Notes: generated by a model not told the origin, from the letters alone. 64,000 nt of DNA from Nonomuraea rhodomycinica (GCF_013363995.1 NZ_JABWGO010000005.1:1-64000); one strand, 5' to 3'. Positions 18,397-26,517 are shown, counted from the stretch's first letter. Program-made: numbers and translations.

Positions 18397-18822
18397 CTAG
18401 ACGAGCTGGGCGTTCAGGGTGATCGTCGTGCCCGCGAGGGCCTTGCTCACCGGGCAGTTGGCCTTGGCCGTCTCGGCGGCCTCCTGGAACTGCTCGGCCG
18501 TGATGCCGGGCACCTGGCCCTGCACGGTGAGGACGATGCCGGTGATGCCCTCGCCCGGCTGGAAGGTCACGTCGGCGCTGGTGCGCAGCGACTCGGGCGG
18601 CGTGCCGGCGCCGGCCAGACCGTGGGAGAGCGCCATCGAGAAGCAGGAGGAGTGGGCCGCGGCGATGAGCTCCTCAGGGGAGGTCTTGCCGTTGGCCGCC
18701 TCGGCGCGCGAGGGCCAGGAGACCTCGAACGTGCCGACGCCGGACGTGTCGAGCGACACGGTGCCCGAGCCGTCGAGCAGGGCGCCCTTCCACTGCGTGG
18801 TGGCGGTGCGGGTGGTTGCCAT
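18397..18822 (-). CDS. OsmC/Ohr-family peroxiredoxin
   Basis: 141 residues, typical length. The two redox cysteines are C60 (AAAHSSCFSM) and C123 (KANCPVSKAL), both in the expected sequence context, so it should reduce organic hydroperoxides. The spacing fits OsmC more than OhrA. GGAGGA sits seven bases before ATG 18822. An independent gene, divergent from the ECF sigma gene. Confidence 0.88.
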   Translation of the reverse strand: MATTRTATTQWKGALLDGSGTVSLDTSGVGTFEVSWPSRAEAANGKTSPEELIAAAHSSCFSMALSHGLAGAGTPPESLRTSADVTFQPGEGITGIVLTVQGQVPGITAEQFQEAAETAKANCPVSKALAGTTITLNAQLV

Positions 18823-19006
18823 GACGGTTCCTCCCTCTCGTTGGTGGACTTACGACCCTACCGTGAGCTCGTCCCTCCCCTGGCCGGAGCCGGGGCACCG
18901 GGTCCGGCCGGGTTCGTCCGGCTCACGTTCCGCGGCGAATGATGGCATGCTCGGGTCGCGGCGCACCGGCCGCCTCAGTCCGGATCATCGGGAGATCGTC
19001 GGGAGC

Positions 19007-19567
19007 GTGGTGCCAGTGGAGGCGCCGGACGACGACCGCCTGCTGCACCAGCGGGTGGTCGGCGGCGACGAGGCCGCACTCGGAGAGGTCTACGACCGCC
19101 TCTCCGCGCTGATCTTCGGTCTGTCGCTGCGCGTCACCAGGGACCGGGTGATCGCCGAGGACATCACGCAGGAGGTGTTCCTGATCTTCTGGGAGCGTCC
19201 CCTCGCCTACGACCCCGGCCGGGGCACGCTGCGGGCGTGGCTGGCCACGATCGCCCACCGCCGCGCGGTCGACCACGTGCGGGCCGAGGAGCGCCGCCGG
19301 GTCTCCACGCTGGGCCCCCGGCTGGTCGAGCCGCCGCCCCCGCGGCTGGAGGAGACGGTGCTCGCCGCCGACGAGGCCGAACGGGTGCGGCGGGCGGTCA
19401 CGGCGCTGCCCGACGGCCTGAGACAGGCGGTGGAGCTGGCCTACTACGGTGGCCGGACCTACCGGCAGGTGGCCGAGGAGCTGGGCGTGCCGGAGGGCAC
19501 GGCCAAGTCACGGATCCGGCTGGCGCTGCGGCGCCTGGCCGACGCCCTGGCAGAGGAGGAGGTGTGA
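19007..19567 (+). CDS. ECF-type RNA polymerase sigma factor
   Basis: About 186 residues. Sigma region 2 spans roughly residues 20-90 (EVYDRLSALIFGLSLRV...AEDITQEVFLIFWERP, then GTLRAWLATIAHRRAVDHVR) and region 4 spans 125-180 (LPDGLRQAVELAYYGG, then VPEGTAKSRIRLALRRL). It resembles the SigK/ECF19-like group. Start uncertain among GTG 19007, 19010 and 19016; GGGAG lies nearby. The usual anti-sigma gene is absent; the overlapping downstream gene encodes a mycothiol-type protein instead. Confidence 0.88.
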   Translation: MVPVEAPDDDRLLHQRVVGGDEAALGEVYDRLSALIFGLSLRVTRDRVIAEDITQEVFLIFWERPLAYDPGRGTLRAWLATIAHRRAVDHVRAEERRRVSTLGPRLVEPPPPRLEETVLAADEAERVRRAVTALPDGLRQAVELAYYGGRTYRQVAEELGVPEGTAKSRIRLALRRLADALAEEEV

Positions 19568-20457
19568 TGGAGCCGGTGGACCGTCTCTACCTGGACGCGC
19601 TGGCGGCGGACGCCGAGGTGCCGGCCGGCTCGCTGCGGCCGCAGCTGCTCGCCGGCGCCCGCGCCCGGCGCCGCCCGGCCGCCCCCACCGCCGCCTGGGC
19701 CCGGCCGTACGCGGGGCGGGTGGCGGCCATGGATGCCCTGCTCGCCTCGGCCGGCGACGACGACTGGTCGCGCGTCGTGGTGGAGGGCTGGAACCTGCAG
19801 GAGCTCGTCGCCCATCTCGCCGCCAAGGACGGGCTGCTCGCCGCCGCGGTGGGCGCCCCGGTCCTCGGGCCGCCGATCACGGCCTCCGACGCGCTGGGCC
19901 GTACGGCCGACGTGCAGGCGCACGAGCGGGCCCGCAGCCCGGAGCAGACGCGGCGCGACTGGCGCGCCCAGGCCGACGCGCTGTGCCGGCATCTCGCCGC
20001 GCTCGCGCCCGAGGCGCCGGCGACGCTCGACGGCATGGAGACGGCGGTGCGCGACCACGCGCTGGCCCGGGCCCTGGAGACGTGGATCCACGCCGACGAC
20101 GCCGCCCGGGCGGCCGGGGTGCGGCTGCCGCACCCGGTGCCGGAGCACATCCACCCGACGGCTGACCTGTGCGCGCGGCTGCTGCCGTGGACGATGCTGC
20201 TGTCGGGGCTCGACGGCGCCGGCCGGGCGCTGCACCTCACGCTGACGGGGCCCGGCGGCGGCGAGTGGCACGTTCCCCTCGGCGTCGCCGACACCGGGGC
20301 GCGGGAGCCGCAGGCGCGGATCACGGCGGACGTGGTGGAGTTCTGCTTCCTGCTGGGCGGCCGGGGCGAGCCGGAGTCGTTCGCGGCGGAGCTGGAGGGC
20401 GACCTGGGGCTGGCGCGCGACGTCCTGCGCGCCGCTCCCGCCCTGTCGGGCCCCTGA
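19567..20457 (+). CDS. Maleylpyruvate isomerase-family mycothiol-dependent protein
   Basis: 296 residues, one base overlap with the sigma stop (TGATG). After a basic, proline-rich start (ARARRRPAAP), a DinB-type bundle carries H in LQELVAHLAAKD and E...H in ALETWIHADD, the metal triad of mycothiol-dependent isomerases; a C-terminal SCP2-like/alpha-beta region follows. Tight coupling to an ECF sigma factor suggests a thiol-metal sensor that controls sigma, or an enzyme of the sigma regulon; neither is shown. Confidence 0.78.
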   Translation: MEPVDRLYLDALAADAEVPAGSLRPQLLAGARARRRPAAPTAAWARPYAGRVAAMDALLASAGDDDWSRVVVEGWNLQELVAHLAAKDGLLAAAVGAPVLGPPITASDALGRTADVQAHERARSPEQTRRDWRAQADALCRHLAALAPEAPATLDGMETAVRDHALARALETWIHADDAARAAGVRLPHPVPEHIHPTADLCARLLPWTMLLSGLDGAGRALHLTLTGPGGGEWHVPLGVADTGAREPQARITADVVEFCFLLGGRGEPESFAAELEGDLGLARDVLRAAPALSGP

Positions 20458-20493
20458 GGCGTACCCGCGCTGCCGCGCCTGAGACGCCCGGGC

Positions 20494-20563
20494 GGCCGGG
20501 CTCGCGGACGGCCAGGCTCGCGGACGGCCAGGCTCGCGAGTGGCCGGGCTCGTGGGCGGCCGG
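20494..20563. repeat. 16-base tandem repeat, four units plus a partial
   Basis: Units of the form GGCCGGGCTCGCGGAC begin at 20494, 20510, 20526 and 20542, then GGCCGG. One to four differences per unit. It lies between the MDMPI-like gene and pgeF, in noncoding DNA. Confidence 0.85.
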
Positions 20564-20573
20564 TCGGGTATGG

Positions 20574-21281
20574 CTAGGCCAGCCAGATGAGGCCGGCGAA
20601 GCGGCCGCCGGGCTGCTCGCGGCGGTGGGAGTAGAGCTCCCGCGACTCGATCGTGCAGCGCGCGTCGTGGCGCACGTCCGTCACGCCCGCGGCGCGCAGC
20701 TGCGCCTCGATGCCGGCGCGCAGGTCGAGCGCCGGGGTGTCCCAGGAGGTCGTGGACCAGGTGGCGGGCACCCGGGAGGCGACGCGCTCGCGCAGCTCGG
20801 CCGGCACCTCGTAGCAACGGCCGCACGCGCCGGGCCCGACGATCGCCGTCATCCGCCCGGGCGTCGCGCCCTTGGCGCTCATGGCCTCCACGAGCGCCGT
20901 GGCCACGCCCGCCTCGGTGCCGGGGCGGCCGGAGTGGGCGGCCCCCACCATCCGCGCCTCGGGGTCGCCCACCAGCACGGCCGGGCAGTCGGCGCCGAGG
21001 GCGGCCAGGGCGAGGCGGGGCTCGGTGGTGAAGACGCCGTCCAGCGGGGGCGGGTCGTCGCCGAAGGGCTCGCTCACGTACGCGACGTCGGCGCTGTGGA
21101 CCTGGCGCATGAACACCACGGCCCGCACGCCCAGCTCGGCGGCCACGCCCGCGCGGTTGGCGCGCACGGCCTCGGGGTCGTCGCCGACCATGCCGCCGAG
21201 GTTGCGCGACGCGTACGGCGGCGCGCTCACGCCCCCGTGGCGGTCGGTGAACGCGACGTGGACCCCCGGCGCCAGCTCCAT
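20574..21281 (-). CDS. pgeF: Peptidoglycan editing factor / laccase-domain protein
   Basis: 235 residues of the YfiH/PgeF family, which removes misincorporated serine from peptidoglycan precursors (known in E. coli) and shows copper/zinc-type active-site residues. Visible: RQVHSADV, GADCPAVLVGD and VGAAHSGRPG, the three metal-ligand regions (His, Cys, His). The usual HAGWRG is altered to HSGRPG. In many actinomycetes pgeF lies near ftsZ; here it is isolated beside a deletion scar. Confidence 0.85.
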   Translation of the reverse strand: MELAPGVHVAFTDRHGGVSAPPYASRNLGGMVGDDPEAVRANRAGVAAELGVRAVVFMRQVHSADVAYVSEPFGDDPPPLDGVFTTEPRLALAALGADCPAVLVGDPEARMVGAAHSGRPGTEAGVATALVEAMSAKGATPGRMTAIVGPGACGRCYEVPAELRERVASRVPATWSTTSWDTPALDLRAGIEAQLRAAGVTDVRHDARCTIESRELYSHRREQPGGRFAGLIWLA

Positions 21282-21301
21282 GCCCTTGATCCTAGTGCGG
21301 T

Positions 21302-21315
21302 CCCGGCGCGCCGGG
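21302..21315 (-). terminator. GC palindrome after the LysR remnant
   Basis: CCCGGCG followed by CGCCGGG, a perfect 14-base palindrome eight bases past the stop of the LysR fragment, likely its old terminator. Confidence 0.45.
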
Positions 21316-21323
21316 CGGCGGGG

Positions 21324-21715
21324 TCAGGCGACCCGGGTCAGGGCGTGCAGAAGGTGGCGGACGGCGGGCGGGGGCGTGCCCGGGAGGACGGCCAGCGAGG
21401 TGGTCACCGAGGCCCCGGCGAGCGGCCGGACCGCCACCCGGGGGACGTCCGGCAGGCCGGCCACCTCGTAGAAGACCGTCCAGGAGGGGTCGGCGACGCC
21501 GATGTCGGTCAGGGTCTCCTGCAACGTCGTGAAGGGCGGACCGGGCGGCGGGGCGATCCCGGCCGCCCGGCAGGCGTCGGCGATCAGGTGGTGGAAGGGC
21601 GGGTTGTCCTCGCGGGGTGACAGCCGGAGGGGGAGGTCGGCCAGGTCGTGGAGCCCGATCTCGGCGCGACCCGCCGCCGGGTGCCGGTCGGGCAGGGGCA
21701 GGCGCCGGGGGCGGA
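21324..21715 (-). pseudogene. LysR-type regulator, C-terminal remnant
   Basis: About 130 codons read as the second half of a LysR effector-binding domain: RLPLPDRHPAAGRAEIGLHD, then LADLPLRLSPRED, HHLIADACRAAGI, and after ETLTDIGVADPSW the end VRHLLHALTRVA. There is no start codon and no helix-turn-helix; the frame is lost near 21715, exactly where a plus-strand remnant of another gene begins. A deletion probably removed the LysR 5' half. Confidence 0.7.
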
Positions 21716-21891
21716 CCGACCTGCTGGCCGTGCTGACACCGGGCGTCGACCGGCTCGGCTACTTCCGGCGGCTCGGGCGGGTCCAGCACGGCCTGGAGCC
21801 CTTCGACGGCCTGCTGCCGGTCCAGGAGCGCTACGACGTCCACTTCGTGCAGGCCGCCGGCTGGCCGCCGTCCACGGGGACGGCCCGCTGA
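21716..21891 (+). pseudogene. C-terminal remnant resembling a cupin-domain protein
   Basis: The plus-strand frame from about 21716 reads TDLLAVLTPGVDRLGYFRRL followed by QERYDVHFVQAAGW and stops at 21889. The pattern (LTPGVxRxxYFRxL, later QERxDxHF) resembles the ends of quercetin-dioxygenase-like cupin proteins. No N-terminal half or start is present. Together with the LysR remnant it marks one deletion junction. Confidence 0.5.
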
Positions 21892-21921
21892 CGGCCGCTC
21901 CCGCTGGCACCCGTACTCAAG

Positions 21922-21935
21922 CAAGCATATGCTTG
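21922..21935. promoter_or_regulatory. Perfect palindrome CAAGCATATGCTTG over the aldehyde dehydrogenase -10
   Basis: The 14-base palindrome contains TATGCT (21928-21933); seven bases later is GTG 21941. The layout is a leaderless promoter with an operator covering the -10. The regulator is not obvious; the neighbouring LysR is broken, and the site is more TetR/MarR-like. Confidence 0.6.
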
Positions 21936-21940
21936 GTCAG

Positions 21941-23380
21941 GTGAACGACTATCGCAACCTCATCGGCGGCCGGCTGGTCCCCGCGGCCGACGGCAGGACC
22001 ATGGACTCCGTCAACCCCGCCACCGGGGAGGTGTGGGCCCGCGTCCCCGCGAGCGGCCCCCGGGACGCCGAGGCGGCCGTGGAGGCGGCGGGCCAGGCGT
22101 TCCCCCGCTGGGCGGCCCTGCCCGCCCTGGCCCGCGCGCACGTCCTGCGCCGCGTGGGCGCCGTCTTCACCGAGCACGCCGAGGAGCTGGCCCGTCTGGA
22201 GACCCGCGACAACGGCCGGATCCTGCGCGACACCCTCACCAGGGACCTGCCCGGCATGGCGCACCTGTGGCAGCTCGCCGCGGGCCAGTGCCTGGACGCC
22301 GTCCGGGGCGACACCGTCATCCTGGGCCCCGACACGCTCGGGATGACCCGGCGCGAGCCGTACGGCGTGGCGCTGTGCGTCATCCCGTGGAACTCCCCGA
22401 TCTCCACGTTCTCCGCCAAGGCCGCCTACGCCCTGGCGGCGGGCAACACCGTGATCGTCAAGCCGGCCGAGCAGGCGAGCGTGTCGGTGCTGCGGCTGGG
22501 CGAGCTGCTGGCCGAGGTGCTCCCGCCCGGCGTGCTCAACATCGTCAGCGGCGTGGGCGAGGAGGTCGGCGACGCCCTCGTACGGCACCGCGGCGTGCAC
22601 AAGATCAGCCTGACCGGCTCCACGGCCACCGCCCAGGTCATCACCCGCGCCTCGGCCGACGCGCTCAAGCCGATGACGTTCGAGCTGGGCGGCAAGTCCC
22701 CGAACATCGTCTTCCCCGACGCCGACCTCGACGCCGCCACCCAGGGCCTGACCGTGAACTCCGTCTACACCGGCAACGCGGGACAGGTCTGCGTGGCCGG
22801 CTCCCGGATGCTGATCCACCGCTCGATCTGGGACGAGATGCTGGAGCGGATGGAGCGCGTCGCGTCCGGCCTGGTCCTCGACGACCCGCTCGACCTGGAC
22901 ACCACGATGGGGCCGATCGTCTCGCGCGGCCAGTACGAGCGGGTCACCTCGTACCTGGACCTGGCCGAGAAGGAGGGCGCCGAGCTGGTCTTCGGCGGCA
23001 GGAGGGGCGCCGAGGTGGTGCCGCACCTGCCCGGCGGCTACTGGGTGTCGCCCACGCTCTACACGACCACGGACAACGGGCTGCGCGTCTGCCAGGAGGA
23101 GATCTTCGGCCCGGTCGCGGTGGCGATCCCGTTCGAGACGGAGGAGGAGGCGCTGCGCGTCGCCAACGACTCCCCGTACGGGCTGGCGGCCGGCGTCTGG
23201 ACGCGTGACCTGGGACGGGCCCACCGGTTCGTCCGGGATCTGCGGACCGGGACCGTGTGGGTGAACACGTTCCGGCAGATGCCTCCGGGCCTGCCGTTCG
23301 GCGGCGTGAAGGACAGCGGGTACGGGCACGACGGTGTCCTGGAGTACACCCGGGAAAAGGCCGCCGTCATTCAGATGTAG
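21941..23380 (+). CDS. Aldehyde dehydrogenase (NAD(P)-dependent)
   Basis: 479 residues. Catalytic cysteine lies in GNAGQVCVAGSRM and the general-base glutamate in FELGGKSPNIVF; IPWNSPISTFSAK and TGSTATAQ are the cofactor-binding motifs; EEIFGPV near the end is intact. It oxidises an aldehyde to the acid in the cytosol; substrate unknown. GTG 21941 is preferred over ATG 21929, which lies inside the operator palindrome; neither has a ribosome binding site, fitting leaderless expression. Confidence 0.88.
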   Translation: MNDYRNLIGGRLVPAADGRTMDSVNPATGEVWARVPASGPRDAEAAVEAAGQAFPRWAALPALARAHVLRRVGAVFTEHAEELARLETRDNGRILRDTLTRDLPGMAHLWQLAAGQCLDAVRGDTVILGPDTLGMTRREPYGVALCVIPWNSPISTFSAKAAYALAAGNTVIVKPAEQASVSVLRLGELLAEVLPPGVLNIVSGVGEEVGDALVRHRGVHKISLTGSTATAQVITRASADALKPMTFELGGKSPNIVFPDADLDAATQGLTVNSVYTGNAGQVCVAGSRMLIHRSIWDEMLERMERVASGLVLDDPLDLDTTMGPIVSRGQYERVTSYLDLAEKEGAELVFGGRRGAEVVPHLPGGYWVSPTLYTTTDNGLRVCQEEIFGPVAVAIPFETEEEALRVANDSPYGLAAGVWTRDLGRAHRFVRDLRTGTVWVNTFRQMPPGLPFGGVKDSGYGHDGVLEYTREKAAVIQM

Positions 23381-23398
23381 TCAGATAGATTCCCGGCC

Positions 23399-24334
23399 AT
23401 GAGCGAGGGGATCATCAGCGAGGAGATCGGCGGCGAGCCCACCGGGACGGGCGCCACGGCCCCGGGCTTACCGGCGCCCCCGGAGCTGTCGGAGGAGGCG
23501 GCGCGCTCGCGGGCGTCCGTGCTGCGCAGCCGGGCCGAGTCCTACATGGCGTTGTCGCGCCACGACGCGGCCATCGCGGACCTGACCGAGGCGATCGCCC
23601 TGGATCCGGACAGCGCCCGCGCGTGGCGGCTGCGGGGTGAGAGCCATCGGCTGGTCGAGCGGTTCGAGGCGGCCCTGTCCGACTTCGACGAGGCGCTGCG
23701 CCTGGAGCCGGACAGCGCCTACGCCCTGGGCTCGCGCGGCCAGGTGTACGCGGCGCTGGGCCGGCTGGAGGAGGCGCTGACCGACTTCGACCACGCGCTG
23801 ACGCTGACGCCCGAGTCGTTCTGGGTGCTGGAGGGCAAGGCCGACGCCCTGGCCGACCTCGGCCGCATGGCCGACGCCCTGGACGTGCACGCCCGCATGA
23901 TCGCGCTCAACCAGGACCAGGCGTACCCGTGGCTGGCCCGGGCCGAGCTGTACCAGCGCTTCCAGCTCTACGCCGAGGCCATCGACGACTACACTCGCGC
24001 GCTCCGGGCGGACCCCGGCTACGCGCGGGCGCTCAGCAGGCGCGGCGAGGCGTACCGCATGATCGACCGCTACGACGAGGCCCTGGCGGACCTGAACCGC
24101 GCGATCGAGCTGGACCCGGACAACGACCGGGCGCTGGGCAGCCGGGGCGCGGTGCTGAGCGAGCTGGGCGACGACGAGGCGGCCCTGCGCGACCTGGACC
24201 GGGCGATCGAGCTGGACCCCGAGTACGTCTGGGCGTTCCGGGTGCGCGGCGAGATCTTCCAGGACCTGGAGCGCCACGAGGAGGCGGTCGAGGACTTCAC
24301 CCGGGCGCTGCGCCTGGAGTTCGGCGACTCCTGA
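23399..24334 (+). CDS. Tetratricopeptide-repeat protein
   Basis: 311 residues: an acidic start of 35 residues, then about eight consecutive 34-residue TPR units (for example YEEAL-type DFDEALRLEPDSAYALGSRG, and AIELDPDNDRALGSRG). A protein-binding scaffold with no catalytic or membrane segment. TAGATT sits seven bases before ATG 23399, so it may be leaderless. Begins 18 bases after the aldehyde dehydrogenase stop. Confidence 0.85.
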   Translation: MSEGIISEEIGGEPTGTGATAPGLPAPPELSEEAARSRASVLRSRAESYMALSRHDAAIADLTEAIALDPDSARAWRLRGESHRLVERFEAALSDFDEALRLEPDSAYALGSRGQVYAALGRLEEALTDFDHALTLTPESFWVLEGKADALADLGRMADALDVHARMIALNQDQAYPWLARAELYQRFQLYAEAIDDYTRALRADPGYARALSRRGEAYRMIDRYDEALADLNRAIELDPDNDRALGSRGAVLSELGDDEAALRDLDRAIELDPEYVWAFRVRGEIFQDLERHEEAVEDFTRALRLEFGDS

Positions 24335-24335
24335 C

Positions 24336-24434
24336 CCTCCCGGGAGGAGATAACCCCACCGGTGGGGAGAAGTTTGTCCTTCTCGGTAGAAGGTCTCTCA
24401 ACCCAGGCAAGCCTCCGTAATCCCGGACGCCGGG
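24336..24434. terminator. Cluster of four hairpins downstream of the TPR gene
   Basis: Perfect inverted repeats follow one another: CCTCCC/GGGAGG (24336-24347), CCCCACC/GGTGGGG (24354-24367), CCTTCT-CGGT-AGAAGG (24378-24393) and CCCGG-ACG-CCGGG (24422-24434). The first two suit termination; four stems within 100 bases are more than one terminator needs. The rest of 24335-24572 has no gene. Confidence 0.55.
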
Positions 24435-24572
24435 TTACCTTCCAGGCACGCGCCCGCACGCCCGGGCGCGACGGAAAGGCCGCACGGCCGGTGGAGCCCG
24501 AACGCCCCGGCGGACGGAGGGGGCCGGCCGTGCGGAACGGCGCTCGCCGCGCGGGCCGGGCGCCCGCCGCGG

Positions 24573-25577
24573 TCAGTCGCCGCCGGGACGCGCCTTGCTG
24601 GGCTGCACGCGCCGCGGCTCGCCGGGCATCTTCGGGTAGTTCGGCGGGTACGGCATGTCGCCCCGGCCGTCCTCGGCGTACCGCTCCAGGAGGGGCTCGA
24701 TCGAGTACGCCCGGTCGTCGATGGCCGCGTGCACGTCGCCCAGCTTGGCGAAGCGGGCCGGCATGGTGCGCACGTCGAAGTCGGCCGGGTCGGCGTCCTC
24801 CAGCTCCTCCCAGGTCAGCGGCGCCGAGACGGTGGCGGCGGGCCGGGCCCGCACCGAGTAGGCGCTGACGACCGTGCGGTCGCGGGCGTTCTGGTTGAAG
24901 TCGATGAACACCCGCTCGCCCCGCTCCTCCTTCCACCACGCGGTGGTGACGAGGTCGGGGGCGCGCTCCTCGACCGCCCGCGCGAGCGCGATGCCCGCGT
25001 GCCGCACCTGCACGAAGTCCCAGCGCGGCTCGATGCGGACCGCGATGTGCACGCCGCGGTTGCCGGAGGTCTTCACGAACCCCGTCATGCCGAGGTCGGC
25101 GAGCACCTCGCGGGTCAGGTAGGCGGCCCGGCGCGCCGCGTCGAAGCCGAGCCCCGGTTGCGGGTCGAGGTCGACGCGCAGCTCGTCGGGGTGCTCCACG
25201 TCGGCGGCGCGCACCTGCCACGGGTGGAAGTCGACCGTGCCGAGGTTGGCGCAGTAGGCGACGGCGGCGACCTCGGTCACCCGCAGCGAGTCGGCCGTGC
25301 GCCCGCTGGGGAAGGTGACCGTCACGGTCCGCAGCCAGTCGGGGTGCTTCGGGGGCATCCGCTTCTGGTAGATCGCGTCGGTGTGGATGCCGTCGGGATG
25401 GCGCTTGAGGTTGGTCGGGCGGTCACGCAGCGCCCGCAGCACGCCGTCGCCGACGCTCACGTAGTACTCGACCAGCTCGCGCTTGGTGACCCCGATCTCC
25501 GGGAAGTACACCTTGTCGGGGTTGGTGACCTTGACGGTCCGCTCCCCCACCTGGAGCTCAATGTACGGCGATGCCAT
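24573..25577 (-). CDS. LigD-type end-joining polymerase/primase domain protein
   Basis: 334 residues, a stand-alone PrimPol domain as in the polymerase module of LigD. Metal-binding aspartates D136 and D138 are in RVDLDPQ, followed by TSGNRGVHIAVR and the third acidic strand VFIDFNQN. It would fill gaps or add ribonucleotides during non-homologous end joining. Neither Ku nor the ligase module is adjacent; a LigC-type ligase lies 10 kb away in the same window. Confidence 0.88.
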   Translation of the reverse strand: MASPYIELQVGERTVKVTNPDKVYFPEIGVTKRELVEYYVSVGDGVLRALRDRPTNLKRHPDGIHTDAIYQKRMPPKHPDWLRTVTVTFPSGRTADSLRVTEVAAVAYCANLGTVDFHPWQVRAADVEHPDELRVDLDPQPGLGFDAARRAAYLTREVLADLGMTGFVKTSGNRGVHIAVRIEPRWDFVQVRHAGIALARAVEERAPDLVTTAWWKEERGERVFIDFNQNARDRTVVSAYSVRARPAATVSAPLTWEELEDADPADFDVRTMPARFAKLGDVHAAIDDRAYSIEPLLERYAEDGRGDMPYPPNYPKMPGEPRRVQPSKARPGGD

Positions 25578-25923
25578 GCCACCGAACCTACCCCGGGCGA
25601 CCGACAAAGCCCGCGAACCCTCAGGTGGGCGGGTCCGTCCCGGAGCCCGCCTCGGTGGCGGGACCGAGGGCTCGACGGGACGGACCTCAAGATCACCCGC
25701 GTGCGCGGCTCGTACGGGCGCTGGCGCGCCGCCCGGACAAGCGCGGACCGCACCGCGCGGCGCCAGCACGGGCGTGGGCTGTGCCGCTCGGGCGATCAGC
25801 GAGTGATCCCACCCTGAGCAGGAGGCGATGACACCCCCTTGCCTACAAAGACGCGAATACCCCCCAGAACGGATGCTTCCCCCAACGGAGATCTCTTTTT
25901 GCCGCATCTCGTACGCTGGACAC
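25578..25923. other. Divergent intergenic region with a long hairpin
   Basis: 346 bases between ligD-pol and msrB. The main feature is a 55-base hairpin (25632-25686). An ATG at 25828 with AGGAGG two bases before it is in frame with msrB, but the added 32 residues are not msrB-like. No other gene is seen. Confidence 0.6.
25632..25686. repeat. 55-base near-perfect hairpin
   Basis: Arms of 11 (GGTCCGTCCCG), 6 (GAGCCC) and 5 (TCGGT) bases pair with their complements, interrupted only by small bulges, around a short loop rich in G. It lies between two divergent promoters, not behind a gene, so it is not an ordinary terminator; a small RNA or attenuator is possible. Confidence 0.6.
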
Positions 25924-26325
25924 ATGGACAAGGTCGTCAAGAGCGAAGCCGAGTGGCGGGTCCAGCTCTCCCCCGAGGAGTTCCACGTCCTCCGGGAGGC
26001 CGGCACCGAGCGGCCGTTCACCGGGGAGTACGTCGACACCAAGACCGAGGGCGTGTACTCCTGCCGCGCGTGCGGCGCCGAGCTGTTCCGGTCGGACACC
26101 AAGTTCGAGTCGCACTGCGGCTGGCCGAGCTTCTTCGCGCCGTCGGACTCGGACGCCGTGCGGCTGATCGAGGACCGCAGCCTCGGCATGGTCCGCACCG
26201 AGGTGCGGTGCGCCCGGTGCGACTCGCATCTCGGCCACGTCTTCCACGGCGAGGGCTACCCCACGCCGACCGACGACCGCTACTGCATCAACTCCGTGTC
26301 GTTGCGGCTCCAGCCCAAGGATTGA
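25924..26325 (+). CDS. msrB: Peptide methionine (R)-S-oxide reductase
   Basis: 133 residues. Structural zinc cysteines are in CRACG and CARCD; the GWPSFF substrate loop and HCGWPS are present, and the catalytic cysteine is C121 in DRYCINSVSL. It reduces methionine-R-sulfoxide in oxidised proteins. ATG 25924 begins the conserved MDKVVKSEAEW; an in-frame ATG at 25828 with a strong but tight binding site is an alternative. Confidence 0.93.
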   Translation: MDKVVKSEAEWRVQLSPEEFHVLREAGTERPFTGEYVDTKTEGVYSCRACGAELFRSDTKFESHCGWPSFFAPSDSDAVRLIEDRSLGMVRTEVRCARCDSHLGHVFHGEGYPTPTDDRYCINSVSLRLQPKD

Positions 26326-26372
26326 CCGGGCGGCGACGGCGCGTACCGCTCGCGCGGCACGGGTAGGAGCGC

Positions 26373-26483
26373 GTGGTGACCCTTGCGCATCTGCGTCACC
26401 GCTGGGTGACGGTCGAGGCCATCGGCCGGGTCGTCACGCAGCGCTGCCGGGTGTGCTGGAAGACCCGCGTCCGCGTCCGCTGA
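26373..26483 (+). CDS. Putative 36-residue basic protein
   Basis: GTG GTG at 26373/26376 follows AGGAG; the reading frame ends at TGA 26481. The peptide is basic with a CRVC pair near residue 26 and ends KTRVRVR. Unrecognised; the start signal is good, but coding evidence is limited to length and GC pattern. Confidence 0.35.
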   Translation: MVTLAHLRHRWVTVEAIGRVVTQRCRVCWKTRVRVR

Positions 26484-26517
26484 CCCGGGCCGGCGCCCGC
26501 TGACCCGGACCGGCGTC
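26478..26517. repeat. 20-base tandem duplication
   Basis: CGCTGACCCGGGCCGGCGCC and an 18/20 copy follow each other, the first containing the stop of the small basic frame. Confidence 0.8.

Noticed and set aside
20461..20573. Possible CRISPR-like array from tandem repeats
   Set aside because: Units are contiguous 16-mers without spacers. The same applies to the repeats at 3471, 13280 and 52080; none is an array.
25828..25923. N-terminal extension of MsrB from ATG 25828
   Set aside because: AGGAGG is only two bases from the ATG and the added residues are unlike MsrB; kept only as an alternative start.
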